DNA of 64,000 bases from Altererythrobacter sp. TH136 (lineage in GTDB: Bacteria; Pseudomonadota; Alphaproteobacteria; Sphingomonadales; Sphingomonadaceae): positions 2,465,501 through 2,529,500 of the forward strand of contig NZ_CP041409.1 in assembly GCF_007065885.1 (NCBI RefSeq), in the 5' to 3' direction. Positions 1 to 8,270 of the stretch are shown here, piece by piece. How positions within the stretch are numbered: the first letter of the stretch is position 1; each line of letters starts with the position of its first letter. The notes under the pieces are model-generated. The model did no database searches, had not been told where the DNA came from, and was given only the letters and a program-made list of their open reading frames with translations. A program made the position numbers and the translations under genes.

Positions 1-93
1 TTGGCCCACGGCCTGCCGGTCGGCGGCGAGCTCGACTACCTTGACGAAGGGACGCTGGCGCAAGCGCTACGGGCGCGCCGGCCAATGGGCTGA
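1..93 (+). CDS. recR: Recombination protein RecR, C-terminal 30 residues (partial)
   Basis: The window opens inside an ORF whose last 30 residues read [20 protein letters not shown] and then [10 protein letters not shown] before TGA. The [12 protein letters not shown] segment is the conserved end of the Toprim/C-terminal part of RecR, the zinc-finger protein that works with RecO and RecF to load RecA at gapped DNA. The gene is truncated by the window edge, so its zinc finger and main Toprim motifs cannot be checked. It lies 51 bases before def on the same strand. The identification rests on this short but characteristic tail. Confidence 0.8.
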   Translation: MAHGLPVGGELDYLDEGTLAQALRARRPMG

Positions 94-144
94 GTGCGCC
101 GCTGATCACTTGCCGTTCAGCCGTTGTGTGCTTATTTCCCTCGC

Positions 145-711
145 ATGGCCATTCGTCAAATCCTGGAAGTGCCGGACCCCCGGCTGAAAGTCGTGTCCGA
201 ACCCGTCACCGAGTTCGATGACGACCTGCGCACGCTCGTCGCGGACATGTTCGAAACGATGTATTATGCCCCCGGCATCGGGTTGGCCGCGATCCAGGTG
301 GGCGTGCCCAAGCGCCTGCTGGTGATCGATCTGCAGCCCGAGGATCCCGACGCGGAGCCGGAGCCGTGCAACCATGACGGTCATCACCATCACCACCAGC
401 CGACCAAGCGCGAGCCGCGGGTGTTCGTGAACCCCGAGATTCTCGATCCGGCGGAAGAACTGGTGACCTATCAGGAAGGCTGTCTCTCCGTCCCGGAGAT
501 CTATGCCGACATCGATCGCCCCGCGCGCTGCCGGGTGCGCTGGCAGGATCTCGATGGCGCGGTCCATGAAGAAGAGATGGAGGGGCTGATGGCCACCTGC
601 ATCCAGCACGAGATGGACCACCTCGAAGGCGTCCTTTTCATCGACTATCTGAGCCGGCTGAAGCGCCAGATGGTTTTGAAGAAGCTGGACAAGATCAGGA
701 AAGCTGCCTGA
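145..711 (+). CDS. def: Peptide deformylase
   Basis: Peptide deformylase removes the formyl group from the N-terminal methionine of new proteins; it is a cytoplasmic Fe(II)/Zn metalloenzyme. All three family motifs are present in the 188-residue product: GIGLAAIQ at 44-51, EGCLSVP at 111-117 and HEMDH at 155-159, which supply the catalytic Gln, the metal Cys, the two metal His and the catalytic Glu. The ATG at 145 ([12 protein letters not shown]) matches the usual deformylase start; an upstream TTG at 124 would add only seven atypical residues. Between motifs 1 and 2 there is an unusual acidic and histidine-rich insert (HDGHHHHHQ). It follows recR closely and may be co-transcribed with it. 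Confidence 0.95.
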   Translation: MAIRQILEVPDPRLKVVSEPVTEFDDDLRTLVADMFETMYYAPGIGLAAIQVGVPKRLLVIDLQPEDPDAEPEPCNHDGHHHHHQPTKREPRVFVNPEILDPAEELVTYQEGCLSVPEIYADIDRPARCRVRWQDLDGAVHEEEMEGLMATCIQHEMDHLEGVLFIDYLSRLKRQMVLKKLDKIRKAA

Positions 712-727
712 TTGCAGTCAGCGAGGT

Positions 728-970
728 CTAGTTTCTTCCGATCTCGCGCCAGCTGGTTTCGCTCACCTCCACGCCGAACTTTTCCGCCGCCGCCTTGATC
801 CGCTTCCAGGCGGCATCACGCTCGTCGTCGGTCACGCCCTTCACCTGATTGAAGCGAGCGATCGCGGCGCGGACATGATCCGCGTCCTCGATCGGCTCCT
901 TGCGCTGCCGCGGAAAGGCAAACTCGCGGTTCGCCAGATTATCGCGCTCGTCCTGCCCGAATGCGCTCAC
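728..970 (-). CDS. Small DUF6582-like protein
   Basis: An 80-residue protein starting with GTG (VSAFGQDERDNLANREFAF). It is mostly helical and charged, with the segment FPRQRKEPIEDADHVRAAI followed by FNQVKGVTDDERDAAW. This resembles the short DUF6582 family, whose members often accompany stress or envelope genes; the molecular role is unknown. The start is set by a GTGA overlap (967-970) with the stop of the upstream 16-cysteine protein, so the two are probably translationally coupled. It converges on def with a 16-base gap. Family assignment is from memory of the sequence pattern. Confidence 0.7.
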   Translation of the reverse strand: MSAFGQDERDNLANREFAFPRQRKEPIEDADHVRAAIARFNQVKGVTDDERDAAWKRIKAAAEKFGVEVSETSWREIGRN

Positions 971-1407
971 GCGGCCCCGTGCTCGAACGTGCTGCGCTCG
1001 CCATCGGCGTGTACTTCGTCGTTGAGTGCCGCGAGCGCATTGCGGCAATCGTCGGCGGTTTCGCGGCACATTTGCGCACAGCGCTGGCAGTGCGCGTGGT
1101 CATGGCTGCGGCATTCTTCCTCGCAGGTCTGGCACGCCTCGATGCATACTGCGAGCGCGCTGCGGATCAGCTGCCGGTTCTCGTCGGTGCGGCGGCTGGC
1201 GACCCGGTACGCCATCGTGCATACGTCGGCGCAGTCGAGGCACAACCGGATGCAGCGCTTCATGTCCATCTCTTCAGCCGCGCAGGCATCGGCGCAGCTG
1301 TTGCAGATCGCCGCGCAGTACATCGCGTGTTTGACCGCTTCGAGCAGGCTCTCGTTCTCATCGCCTTGAACGTCCGGGTGTTCGCGGATCATTTCCTTGA
1401 TCGACAT
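967..1407 (-). CDS. Cysteine-rich four-helix bundle protein (DUF326 / copper-storage-like)
   Basis: A 146-residue protein with 16 cysteines arranged in repeated C-x3-C-x2-C-x3-C blocks (CAAICNSCADAC, CIRLCLDCADVC, CIEACQTCEEEC) plus HCQRCAQMC. This is the pattern of DUF326 four-helix bundle proteins, the family that includes the copper storage proteins Csp1 and Csp3, in which cysteines line the core and bind many Cu(I) ions. No signal peptide is visible, which fits a cytosolic Csp3-like protein. The ATG at 1407 is preceded by a strong AAAGGAGAG ribosome site; the longer ORF upstream lacks one. It is followed by the DUF6582-like gene in a GTGA overlap. Copper binding is inferred from family membership. 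Confidence 0.85.
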   Translation of the reverse strand: MSIKEMIREHPDVQGDENESLLEAVKHAMYCAAICNSCADACAAEEMDMKRCIRLCLDCADVCTMAYRVASRRTDENRQLIRSALAVCIEACQTCEEECRSHDHAHCQRCAQMCRETADDCRNALAALNDEVHADGERSTFEHGAA

Positions 1408-1487
1408 ATCGACTCTCCTTTGCCCGACTAGCGCGCGGGGTTGAGGATAGTTCCGCCGGGGGCTTCCCTGACGCCAGCGTTCCATCT

Positions 1488-2885
1488 ATGTTCCCACCGA
1501 TGGACGCTTTTGCAATTGTCATCGTATTCGTCGCGCTGGGCGCGGGAGTGGTCGTGGGGTGGCTGTTGGGGTCGCGTCCCGTAGCGGACTGGCGAACCCG
1601 GCATGGCGAGCGCGAGGGCGAGTGCAAGCTCCTCAATGAGAAGCTGTCGCGCATGGTGCCCGAACTTGCCACCATGAGCGAGCGGGCCGCCCGCGCCGAT
1701 GCCCTTGCCACGACGCTCGATGCTGCTCGGGAAGAATTGTCGGCGCTGCGGGCGCAGGCTGCTGGCTTTGCCGAACAGAAACGTCTGTTGGAGGAAAGCC
1801 GCGAGAAACTGCTCAAAGAGTTCGAGAACACCGGCGCCCAGGTTCTTGGAAAAGCGCAGGAAATGTTCCTCGCCCGCGCGGCGGAGCGGTTCGGTCACGC
1901 GGAAAAGGCGAACAAGGAAGCGATCGCCTCGCTGCTCCAGCCAGTAGGCGACCGGCTGAAGGCGTACGAGGAGCAGGTGGTCTCGCTGGAAAAGCAGCGG
2001 GTCGATGGCTTCGGCCAACTTGCCGGCATGATCGAGGCGATGCGCGTGGGCCAGGAGCAGGTCCGGCGCGAGGCGCAGCGGCTCGGCAACTCGCTGACCA
2101 ACGCACCCAAGGCGCGCGGCCGGTGGGGCGAACGGGCGTTGCAGAACGTGCTCGAACAATGCGGTCTGGCTGAACATACCGACTTTACCCTTGAACACTC
2201 GATGGACACCGAAGAAGGCCGGCTGCGGCCCGACGCGATCATCAATGTGCCGGGCCAGAAGAAGTTGGTGATCGACGCGAAGGTGTCGCTGAATGCCTAC
2301 CAGGCGGCGTTCGAGGCCGAGGACGACGACGAGCGGCGGCGGCACCTCGATCTGCATGCCAAGTCGATGCGCAACCATGTGCAGACGCTTGGTGCGAAGA
2401 GCTATCAGAGCCAGTTCGACGATGCGCCCGACTATGTGGTGATGTTCGTGCCCGGCGAACATTTTGTCGCAGCGGCGCTGGAGCACGATCCGGAGTTGTG
2501 GGATTTTGCGTTTCGCAACAAGGTTTTGTTGGCCACTCCCACCAACCTGGTGGCAATCGCGCGGACGGTGGCGCAGGTCTGGCGGCAGGACACCATCGCG
2601 CGCGAGGCGGTCGAGATCGGCAAGGCAGGGGCAGAACTCTATGACCGGTTGGCGATCGCGGCCGAACACATGAAGGGTGTTGGCGCCGGGCTCGATCGTG
2701 CGGTGCGCAAGTACAACGACTTCGTCGGCAGCTTCGAACGCAACGTGCTCACCTCGGGCCGCCGCTTGCGCGACAAGGGGATCGAGATCGGCAAGCGCGA
2801 GATCGACGATGTGCCGTTAGTGGAGGCGGCTCCGCGCTATGTCTCCGGGCCCGAGCAGGAAGCCGAGGTGGCGGCTAAAGATTAG
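1488..2885 (+). CDS. rmuC: DNA recombination protein RmuC
   Basis: RmuC-family protein of 465 residues, related to restriction-endonuclease-fold proteins and thought to limit rearrangements such as inversions at short repeats. The N-terminus has one membrane segment (AFAIVIVFVALGAGVVVGWL), then a long coiled coil rich in Glu/Lys/Ala to about residue 200, then the conserved RmuC core (KARGRWGERALQNVLEQCGL, RPDAIINVPG, LVIDAKVSLNAY). The DxxI...DAK arrangement is the nuclease-like motif. An in-frame ATG at 1500 (MDAFAIV) is an alternative start; neither has a clear ribosome site. It is divergent from the cysteine-rich gene, with 80 bases between starts. Confidence 0.9.
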   Translation: MFPPMDAFAIVIVFVALGAGVVVGWLLGSRPVADWRTRHGEREGECKLLNEKLSRMVPELATMSERAARADALATTLDAAREELSALRAQAAGFAEQKRLLEESREKLLKEFENTGAQVLGKAQEMFLARAAERFGHAEKANKEAIASLLQPVGDRLKAYEEQVVSLEKQRVDGFGQLAGMIEAMRVGQEQVRREAQRLGNSLTNAPKARGRWGERALQNVLEQCGLAEHTDFTLEHSMDTEEGRLRPDAIINVPGQKKLVIDAKVSLNAYQAAFEAEDDDERRRHLDLHAKSMRNHVQTLGAKSYQSQFDDAPDYVVMFVPGEHFVAAALEHDPELWDFAFRNKVLLATPTNLVAIARTVAQVWRQDTIAREAVEIGKAGAELYDRLAIAAEHMKGVGAGLDRAVRKYNDFVGSFERNVLTSGRRLRDKGIEIGKREIDDVPLVEAAPRYVSGPEQEAEVAAKD

Positions 2886-2922
2886 GTTGAAACCGGTGCA
2901 ACTTGGCCGTTACCAAAGCTGC

Positions 2923-3651
2923 ATGAAGGCTTCCCGACCGATCGTGCTTGCAACGCTGCTTGTTCCATCTCTGCTGCTGGCCGCGTGCAGCCAGGATGAC
3001 GCGCCTTCAGAGGCGATCTCGAAAGCCGCGAATACGGTGGTGAAGCAAGTCGATGGTTCTCAGGCCCCCAAGCTCGCGCAAGGCAAGTATGCCCCGCAGG
3101 ACGAATGCCGCGACAAGCCGGGCGCCGCTGAATTTCGGGCTCGTTTAGCCCAAGCGATAAAGGCGCGCGATATCGACCGCCTCGCCGCGCTTGCGGCGCC
3201 CGACGTGATGCTCGACTACGGCGGCGGCGCCGGAGTGGACAGCTTGCGCGCCTTGCACGCCAGGAACGGTGAACTGTTCTGGAGCAAGCTCGACACCCTG
3301 CTGACGCTTGGCTGTGCGGCCAACAAAGAAGGCGGGATCACCCTGCCGTGGTATTTCGTGCAGGATTTCGGTGCCGTCGATCCGATGTCGGGCATGATCG
3401 TCACCGGGGAGAACGTGCCGGTCTATGCCGCGCCCGGCGGGGGAGCGGCGCCGACGGGCGCAATCTCGTGGGACGTTGTCGAACTGGTCGACGGGCTTCA
3501 ACCGGATCGGCCGATGCAGAAGGTTGAGACTGCCGGAGGGGAGGTGGCTTACGTCGCCACCGACAAGCTTCGCTCGCTGATCGATTACCGGCTCGTCGCA
3601 TCGAGCCGTGACGGCGTCTGGAGCTTCACCCAGCTGATCGCGGGCGACTAG
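2923..3651 (+). CDS. Predicted lipoprotein, unknown function
   Basis: A 242-residue protein with a clear lipoprotein signal: a short basic start (MKASRP), a hydrophobic stretch and the lipobox LLAAC. The mature part has an alpha/beta segment with DKPGAAEFRARLAQAIKARD, resembling small NTF2- or imelysin-like helical regions, and a C-terminal half with PVYAAPGGGA followed by WDVVELVDGLQ that looks like an SH3b-type beta domain. I do not recognise a named family. It starts 37 bases after rmuC on the same strand. Its stop codon shares a CTAG with the stop of the convergent methyltransferase. Confidence 0.75.
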   Translation: MKASRPIVLATLLVPSLLLAACSQDDAPSEAISKAANTVVKQVDGSQAPKLAQGKYAPQDECRDKPGAAEFRARLAQAIKARDIDRLAALAAPDVMLDYGGGAGVDSLRALHARNGELFWSKLDTLLTLGCAANKEGGITLPWYFVQDFGAVDPMSGMIVTGENVPVYAAPGGGAAPTGAISWDVVELVDGLQPDRPMQKVETAGGEVAYVATDKLRSLIDYRLVASSRDGVWSFTQLIAGD

Positions 3652-4472
3652 TCACCGAAGCTGGCGAGCACTTCGTACGACAGCACCGCGGCGGCGACCG
3701 CGGCGTTCAGGCTGTCAGCGCGGCCCTTCATCGGTATGGTCACCCGCAGGTCGCAGGCCGCCTCGTATTCTTCAGGCAGCCCGCGGGACTCGTTGCCGAC
3801 AAGGACCAGGCAAGGCCTGCGGTATGCCGCTCCCCGATAAGGCACCGCATCGCGCAAGCTGGCAGCGACCAACTGGCCGGGACCTTGCCGCAGCCATGGT
3901 AGGAACTCGTCCCACCGTGCCTGGGCAATACTTTGCGTGAATATCGCACCCATGCTGGCCCGGACCGCCTCCACCGAAAAAGGATCGGCGCAATCGTCGA
4001 TCAGGATCAGCCCGCCGGCGCCTACGGCATCGCCGGTGCGCAGCATGGTGCCGAGGTTGCCCGGGTCACGCACCGCTTGGGCCACCAGCCAGATGTCGGC
4101 GCACAACAGGTTCAACCTCGCCAAACCGGTGTCGAATTCGGCGAATACGCCGGCCACGGCCTGCGGATTGTCCTTGCCGGTGATCTTCCCGAGGATGTCG
4201 GGAGAGGTTTCGATGACCTCGCCCCCTGCGGCCAGTACATCGGCTTCGAGGGCGGCGAGCAGCGGGTGATTGCCGCGTCCCCCCTGGTGTTCGGCGGCCA
4301 TCACCAGCACTTCAGGCAAGTGCCCGCTTTCGCGCGCATCGGTCAGCAGGCGCAGGCCTTCAGCCAGGAACTTGCCCGATGCCTTGCGGTGCTTCTTTTC
4401 GCGCAGCGCGCGCAGCGCCTTGACGGTGGGGTTGGAGAAGCCGGTGATTTGCCGCCGGCCGGGGTGAGCCAT
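3648..4472 (-). CDS. TrmH/SpoU-family RNA 2'-O-methyltransferase
   Basis: A 274-residue SPOUT methyltransferase that transfers a methyl group from S-adenosylmethionine to a ribose 2'-OH of rRNA or tRNA. The N-terminal substrate-binding domain (FSNPTVKALRALREKKHRK, FLAEGLRLL) is followed by the three knot motifs: RDPGNLGTMLRTGDAVGAGG (motif 1), LVLVGNESRGLPEEY (motif 2) and IPMKGRADSLNAAVAA (motif 3). The sequence is closest to the YsgA/RlmB-like group, but the target cannot be told from sequence alone. The ATG at 4472 gives the normal MAHPGRRQITGFSNP start; the longer frame overlaps HPr. It is the last gene of the minus-strand PTS cluster. Confidence 0.88.
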   Translation of the reverse strand: MAHPGRRQITGFSNPTVKALRALREKKHRKASGKFLAEGLRLLTDARESGHLPEVLVMAAEHQGGRGNHPLLAALEADVLAAGGEVIETSPDILGKITGKDNPQAVAGVFAEFDTGLARLNLLCADIWLVAQAVRDPGNLGTMLRTGDAVGAGGLILIDDCADPFSVEAVRASMGAIFTQSIAQARWDEFLPWLRQGPGQLVAASLRDAVPYRGAAYRRPCLVLVGNESRGLPEEYEAACDLRVTIPMKGRADSLNAAVAAAVLSYEVLASFGD

Positions 4473-4488
4473 CCTTGCCCCGCCTTCC

Positions 4489-4767
4489 TCAGTCTTCGCC
4501 GAAGCCGTCATCGATCAGATCGCATAACTGGCCAAGGACCGTTTCCGCATCAGCACCGGTGACGACCACCTCCACGGTGTCGCCCTTGGCGGCGCCGAGC
4601 ATCATCAGGCCCAGGATCGAGCCACCGCCCGCCGCGTTGCCGTCCTTGGTCACCATGACCTGACACCCATCGGGCAGGGCGGCAACGGCGTTGACGAACT
4701 TGGCGCTGGCGCGCGCATGCAGACCGCGCTGGTTCACGATCAGACACTCGCGCCGCTGCTCGTTCAA
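4489..4767 (-). CDS. ptsH: Phosphocarrier protein HPr (nitrogen-PTS type)
   Basis: A 92-residue HPr. The motif RGLHARASAKFV contains the active-site histidine phosphorylated by enzyme I, and GGGSILGLMMLGA contains the serine equivalent to Ser46, the target of HPr kinase, which is encoded nearby (HprK). HPr passes phosphate to the EIIA encoded immediately upstream; the start overlaps that stop in an ATGA. No sugar permease lies in this window, so this looks like a regulatory nitrogen-PTS branch rather than sugar uptake. Enzyme I is not in the window. Confidence 0.93.
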   Translation of the reverse strand: MNEQRRECLIVNQRGLHARASAKFVNAVAALPDGCQVMVTKDGNAAGGGSILGLMMLGAAKGDTVEVVVTGADAETVLGQLCDLIDDGFGED

Positions 4768-5189
4768 GAGGCGGCCTGCTTCTTGTCACAGCCGGCCGCG
4801 AGGAACTCCGACGCGATCGTGATATAGCTCTTGCCGGCATCGCGCGCGGCCTTGACCGCGTCGGTCACGCTCATCGACTTGCGCGCGCCAGCCAGGCGGA
4901 TCAGCATCGGCAGGTTGATGCCCGCGATCACCTCGATCCGGCCGGCGTCCAGCAGCGAGATGGCGAGGTTGGAGGGGGTGCCGCCGAACAGGTCGGTAAG
5001 GATGATCGCCCCGCTGCCCGCGTCCACCTCGACAATGGCGGACGCGATTTCATTGCGCCGCTTTTCCATGTCGTCGTTGGGTCCGATGCAGATGGTCGCC
5101 ACCGCCGGCTGAGGGCCGACGACGTGCTCCATCGCGCTGATGAATTCCTCGGCCAGGCGGCCGTGGGTGACCAGGATCAGTCCGATCAT
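4764..5189 (-). CDS. PTS EIIA component, mannose/fructose-type (EIIA-Man fold)
   Basis: A 141-residue protein beginning MIGLILVTHGRLAEEF, in which the His of VTHG is the phosphorylation site of mannose-family EIIA proteins. DLFGGTPSNLA and AGINLPMLIRL are the other conserved segments. In alphaproteobacteria this stand-alone EIIA is commonly found next to HPr, HprK and RapZ and is regulatory. The ATG at 5189 was chosen because the longer upstream frame is an artefact of high GC and overlaps no signal. It overlaps the HPr start by ATGA and lies 109 bases after rapZ. Confidence 0.92.
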   Translation of the reverse strand: MIGLILVTHGRLAEEFISAMEHVVGPQPAVATICIGPNDDMEKRRNEIASAIVEVDAGSGAIILTDLFGGTPSNLAISLLDAGRIEVIAGINLPMLIRLAGARKSMSVTDAVKAARDAGKSYITIASEFLAAGCDKKQAAS

Positions 5190-5298
5190 GAGTACAGGGT
5201 GCTCGCGTTCCGCGTCAGTTCGGCAGCGGGCTCCACCATGCCCGAGGTGCCGGTTCGTGTTAGGCCAGTGGGTCTCTGGCCAGTTGATCCCTGGATCG

Positions 5299-6228
5299 TC
5301 ACGACTGCGGTAAGCCTTCCAGCTGGTCGGCAGCGCGCGAGCCAAGGTTACGATGGACCACAGTGGGCGAAAACCCCGCGCCGCGCAAGGCCTGCGCCAT
5401 CGCCTCGGCGGTATGCACCGAGCGATGCCGCCCGCCGGTGCAGCCGAATGCGAGATTGACGTAACTTTTTCCCTGCGCGGCATAGCGGGGCAGCAGGGTG
5501 AGGACGAGATCGCGGATACGCGCGAACGCATCGTCCCATGCGGGATCGGCGCGGATGTGGTCGGACACCGGCGCATCCAGCCCCGTCAGGGGGCGCAGTT
5601 CGGGATTCCAGTGCGGATTGTCGAGGAAGCGCATGTCGAACACCAGGTCGGCCAGCGGCGGCATGCCGCGCGCGAAGCCGAAGCTGGAGACGGTGAGGGT
5701 CATGTTCGCTTCCGGCTGGTCGGCAAAGCGTTCGCGGATCGCCTGCTGCAGATCGCTGGAAGACATCGTGGTGGTATCGATCACCGCTTCCGCCCAGCGG
5801 CGCAGGGGATCGAGCAATTCCCGTTCGGCCTGGATACCCTCGATCACCGCGCGGCCCTGCGCCATCGGGTGGCGGCGGCGGGTCTCGTTGTAGCGGCGCT
5901 CCAGTTCCGCCCCGCTGCAATCGAGAAACAGGGTAGTGAGGTCGAGGTCCGTCCGCAGGCAGAGCCTTTTCCAGCGCGCGATGATCTCGTTCGGCACGAA
6001 CCCGCGGGTGCGCGAATCGAATCCAATCGCCAGCGGGGGGCGCGGCTCCCCGTCGGATACCGTGCCGCCGATCAGCCGCTCCAGCAGGCGGACGGGGAAA
6101 TTGTCGATCGCCTCCCAGCCCAGATCCTCCAGCACCCGCAGCGCAGTCGTCTTGCCCGCACCCGACAGCCCGGTGACGAGCACGACACGCTGGGGCGGCA
6201 GGGAGGGAGTCTGGGGCGGAGTGCTCAT
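5299..6228 (-). CDS. rapZ: RNase adapter protein RapZ
   Basis: A 309-residue RapZ/YvcJ-family protein. An N-terminal P-loop (VTGLSGAGKTTALRVLEDLG) is followed by the DNFP motif, and the C-terminal domain has the conserved FGCTGGRHRSVHTAEAMA segment. In enterobacteria RapZ directs RNase E to small RNAs controlling glucosamine-6-phosphate synthase; in Gram-positives it is a nucleotide-binding regulator. Its role in alphaproteobacteria is less defined, but linkage to HprK and EIIA is widely conserved. The start overlaps the hprK stop in an ATGA, so the two are likely coupled. Confidence 0.95.
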   Translation of the reverse strand: MSTPPQTPSLPPQRVVLVTGLSGAGKTTALRVLEDLGWEAIDNFPVRLLERLIGGTVSDGEPRPPLAIGFDSRTRGFVPNEIIARWKRLCLRTDLDLTTLFLDCSGAELERRYNETRRRHPMAQGRAVIEGIQAERELLDPLRRWAEAVIDTTTMSSSDLQQAIRERFADQPEANMTLTVSSFGFARGMPPLADLVFDMRFLDNPHWNPELRPLTGLDAPVSDHIRADPAWDDAFARIRDLVLTLLPRYAAQGKSYVNLAFGCTGGRHRSVHTAEAMAQALRGAGFSPTVVHRNLGSRAADQLEGLPQS

Positions 6229-6683
6229 CCTGTCCCATGTGAGGGTTGCGCAGCGATTTGGGAAGCGGGCTCCGCGTGTCCGTGCAGCGCCAGCGCATAC
6301 TCGGCGCGGACCGCGGGAGCGGGGCCGCGCGGATCGAACGCCAGGCGGGGGAGGGACCGCCCGATCAGTTCGACCGGATCGGCCCGTTCGACGAAGCGGG
6401 GGGCGTCATCGCGCAGGTCCAGGACCAGCGCGACCGGAGCTTCGGTCGTCGGCAGGCTGACGATCCCGACGTTGCGCAGTTCGATCAACCCGGCGGTGGC
6501 CGGCGCTGGGGAGGCCCACACGATCGCGCCGCGAAGCTCGAGGGTGACACCGTCATCGCCGATCAGCGCCGCGCCGCGATCGATCAGCGCCAGCGCCAGG
6601 CTCGACTTGCCGCTTCCGGGCACCCCTTCGATCAGCAGCGCGCGGCCACCGATCGCCACCGCGGTCGCCACTCTCAGCGGCAT
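6225..6683 (-). CDS. hprK: HPr kinase/phosphorylase, short alphaproteobacterial form
   Basis: A 152-residue protein with Walker A GVPGSGKSSLALALIDRGA and the following LIGDDGVTLEL segment, which holds the conserved aspartates of the HprK catalytic domain. It phosphorylates HPr on the regulatory serine. As is usual in alphaproteobacteria it has only the C-terminal catalytic domain and lacks the roughly 130-residue N-terminal domain of Firmicute HprK. It lies 10 bases downstream of chvG and overlaps rapZ by ATGA, so the sensor kinase and the PTS regulators probably share one transcript. Confidence 0.93.
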   Translation of the reverse strand: MPLRVATAVAIGGRALLIEGVPGSGKSSLALALIDRGAALIGDDGVTLELRGAIVWASPAPATAGLIELRNVGIVSLPTTEAPVALVLDLRDDAPRFVERADPVELIGRSLPRLAFDPRGPAPAVRAEYALALHGHAEPASQIAAQPSHGTG

Positions 6684-6693
6684 GGTCGCCGGT

Positions 6694-8265
6694 TCATCGC
6701 CGCGTAGCCGCGCCAGCGGCGTCGGGCAGCGCGAGTGTCATGCACGCGCCGCTCGTGCCATCGGGACGCGCCCCGGCGAGCAGGGTGCCGTCGTGTGCTT
6801 CCGCGATGGTCTGGGCAATCGCCAGGCCGAGGCCACTGTGCTGGCCGAAGCCCTCCTCCTCCGGCCGGTCGGAATGGAACCGGCGAAACACCTTTTCGCG
6901 CGCGCCTTCGGGAATTCCCGGCCCGTGGTCGCACACACTGAGCAGGACGCGCGCTTCATCCCGGTCGATCGTGAGTTCGATGGGCGCGTCGGAGGGGGAG
7001 AACGACACCGCATTGTCGAGCAGATTGTCGATCACCCGCTCCAGCCGGATGGGCACGCCCATGACGCTGGCCCCGCCGCGCGGATAGGTGAACGAGATCG
7101 GCCGCCCACCGTTGAGATCGCGCGCCTCGCGCCGGCGGATGATGTTGTCGCTCAGCGCCACCAGGTCGATGCTTTCGAACGTCGCGCGGCTCATTTCCGC
7201 GTCGATCCGGCTGGCTTCGGAAATCTCGCTGACGAGGCGGTCGATCCGGCGCACGTCATGGGCGGCGATGTCGTTGAGCTGGCGGCGCAGGTCGGGGTCC
7301 TCGACCCGCGCGAGCGATTCGACCGCGCTGCGCAGCGAAGCGAGCGGGTTCTTGATCTCGTGTGCCACATCGGCGGCGAAGTGTTCGACCGCGTCGATCC
7401 GCTGGCGCAGCGTGGCGGTCATGTCGGAAATGGCGCGCGCGAGCTGGCCGATCTCGTCATGCCGCGCGGGCAGCCGGGGCACCTCCACCTGGCGGTCGCG
7501 TCCCTGGCGCACGCGGGTGGTGGCGTTGGCCAGCAGCCGCAGCGGGGTGACGATGGTGCGCGCCATGTACAGCGACAGCAGCGTGCTCATCAGCAGCGCC
7601 AGCAGCACCGCGCTGATCAGCGTCCCGCGCGCTTCGCGCACCTCGAGCGTGATGTCGACTGCGTTGCGGGTGGTCAGCAGCGTGGCGCCCTTCAACCCGA
7701 CCGGCGCCGCGGTATTGATCACCGGCGTGCCGTCGGACGCGTCGCGCAGCTGGATCCGGGTGAGGTTGTCTTCCCGGGCGCGCTTCAGTTCGGGCCAGGC
7801 ATCGGCATCGGTGCTTTCGGATTCGATGTAGTTGGGGATGGGATCGGCGCCCACGATCGCATCGACCGCGCGGTCCAGCCAGCGGGCGAAGTTTTCCTGC
7901 CAGGTTTCATCACCCGGGGTGTCGAACGCGAAGCTCGGCTCGTCGAGAGCGAAGCTGTCGGCCCACAGCCGCCCCTGCGCGTCAAACATCCGCAGGCGCA
8001 TCTTCTGCTCCTTGCCGATCTGGATCAGCAGCGCCTCCTGCCGCTCGCGGCTGGCACCGGCGAGTGCTTCGGCGGTAATCTGCGCCTCTACCCGGGCCAG
8101 CTTGTAACGTTCGTCGAGCAGCTGCTTGCGATAGCTGTCGAGGTAGAACACGCCGCCGCCCAGCAGCAGCAGCGGCAGCAGATTGATGATGAGGATGCGC
8201 GGGGTGAGCGACAGCCGCCGCCCGGGCACGAAGGCGAGCGCGGCCGCGCCGCTGTCAGCAGCCAT
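6694..8265 (-). CDS. chvG: Envelope/acid-stress sensor histidine kinase ChvG
   Basis: A 523-residue membrane histidine kinase, equivalent to ChvG of Agrobacterium and ExoS of Sinorhizobium. In order it has a first membrane segment (ILIINLLPLLLLGGGVFYL), a periplasmic sensor region of about 220 residues (stimulus-sensing type), a second membrane segment (LISAVLLALLMSTLLSLY), HAMP, the H-box HEIKNPLASLRSAVE with the phospho-accepting histidine, and an ATPase domain with NLLDNAV and CDHGPGIP. It would phosphorylate the adjacent ChvI. It is separated from chvI by 5 bases and from hprK by 10, consistent with an operon running chvI-chvG-hprK-rapZ-EIIA-HPr. Confidence 0.93.
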   Translation of the reverse strand: MAADSGAAALAFVPGRRLSLTPRILIINLLPLLLLGGGVFYLDSYRKQLLDERYKLARVEAQITAEALAGASRERQEALLIQIGKEQKMRLRMFDAQGRLWADSFALDEPSFAFDTPGDETWQENFARWLDRAVDAIVGADPIPNYIESESTDADAWPELKRAREDNLTRIQLRDASDGTPVINTAAPVGLKGATLLTTRNAVDITLEVREARGTLISAVLLALLMSTLLSLYMARTIVTPLRLLANATTRVRQGRDRQVEVPRLPARHDEIGQLARAISDMTATLRQRIDAVEHFAADVAHEIKNPLASLRSAVESLARVEDPDLRRQLNDIAAHDVRRIDRLVSEISEASRIDAEMSRATFESIDLVALSDNIIRRREARDLNGGRPISFTYPRGGASVMGVPIRLERVIDNLLDNAVSFSPSDAPIELTIDRDEARVLLSVCDHGPGIPEGAREKVFRRFHSDRPEEEGFGQHSGLGLAIAQTIAEAHDGTLLAGARPDGTSGACMTLALPDAAGAATRR

Positions 8266-8270
8266 CCGCG

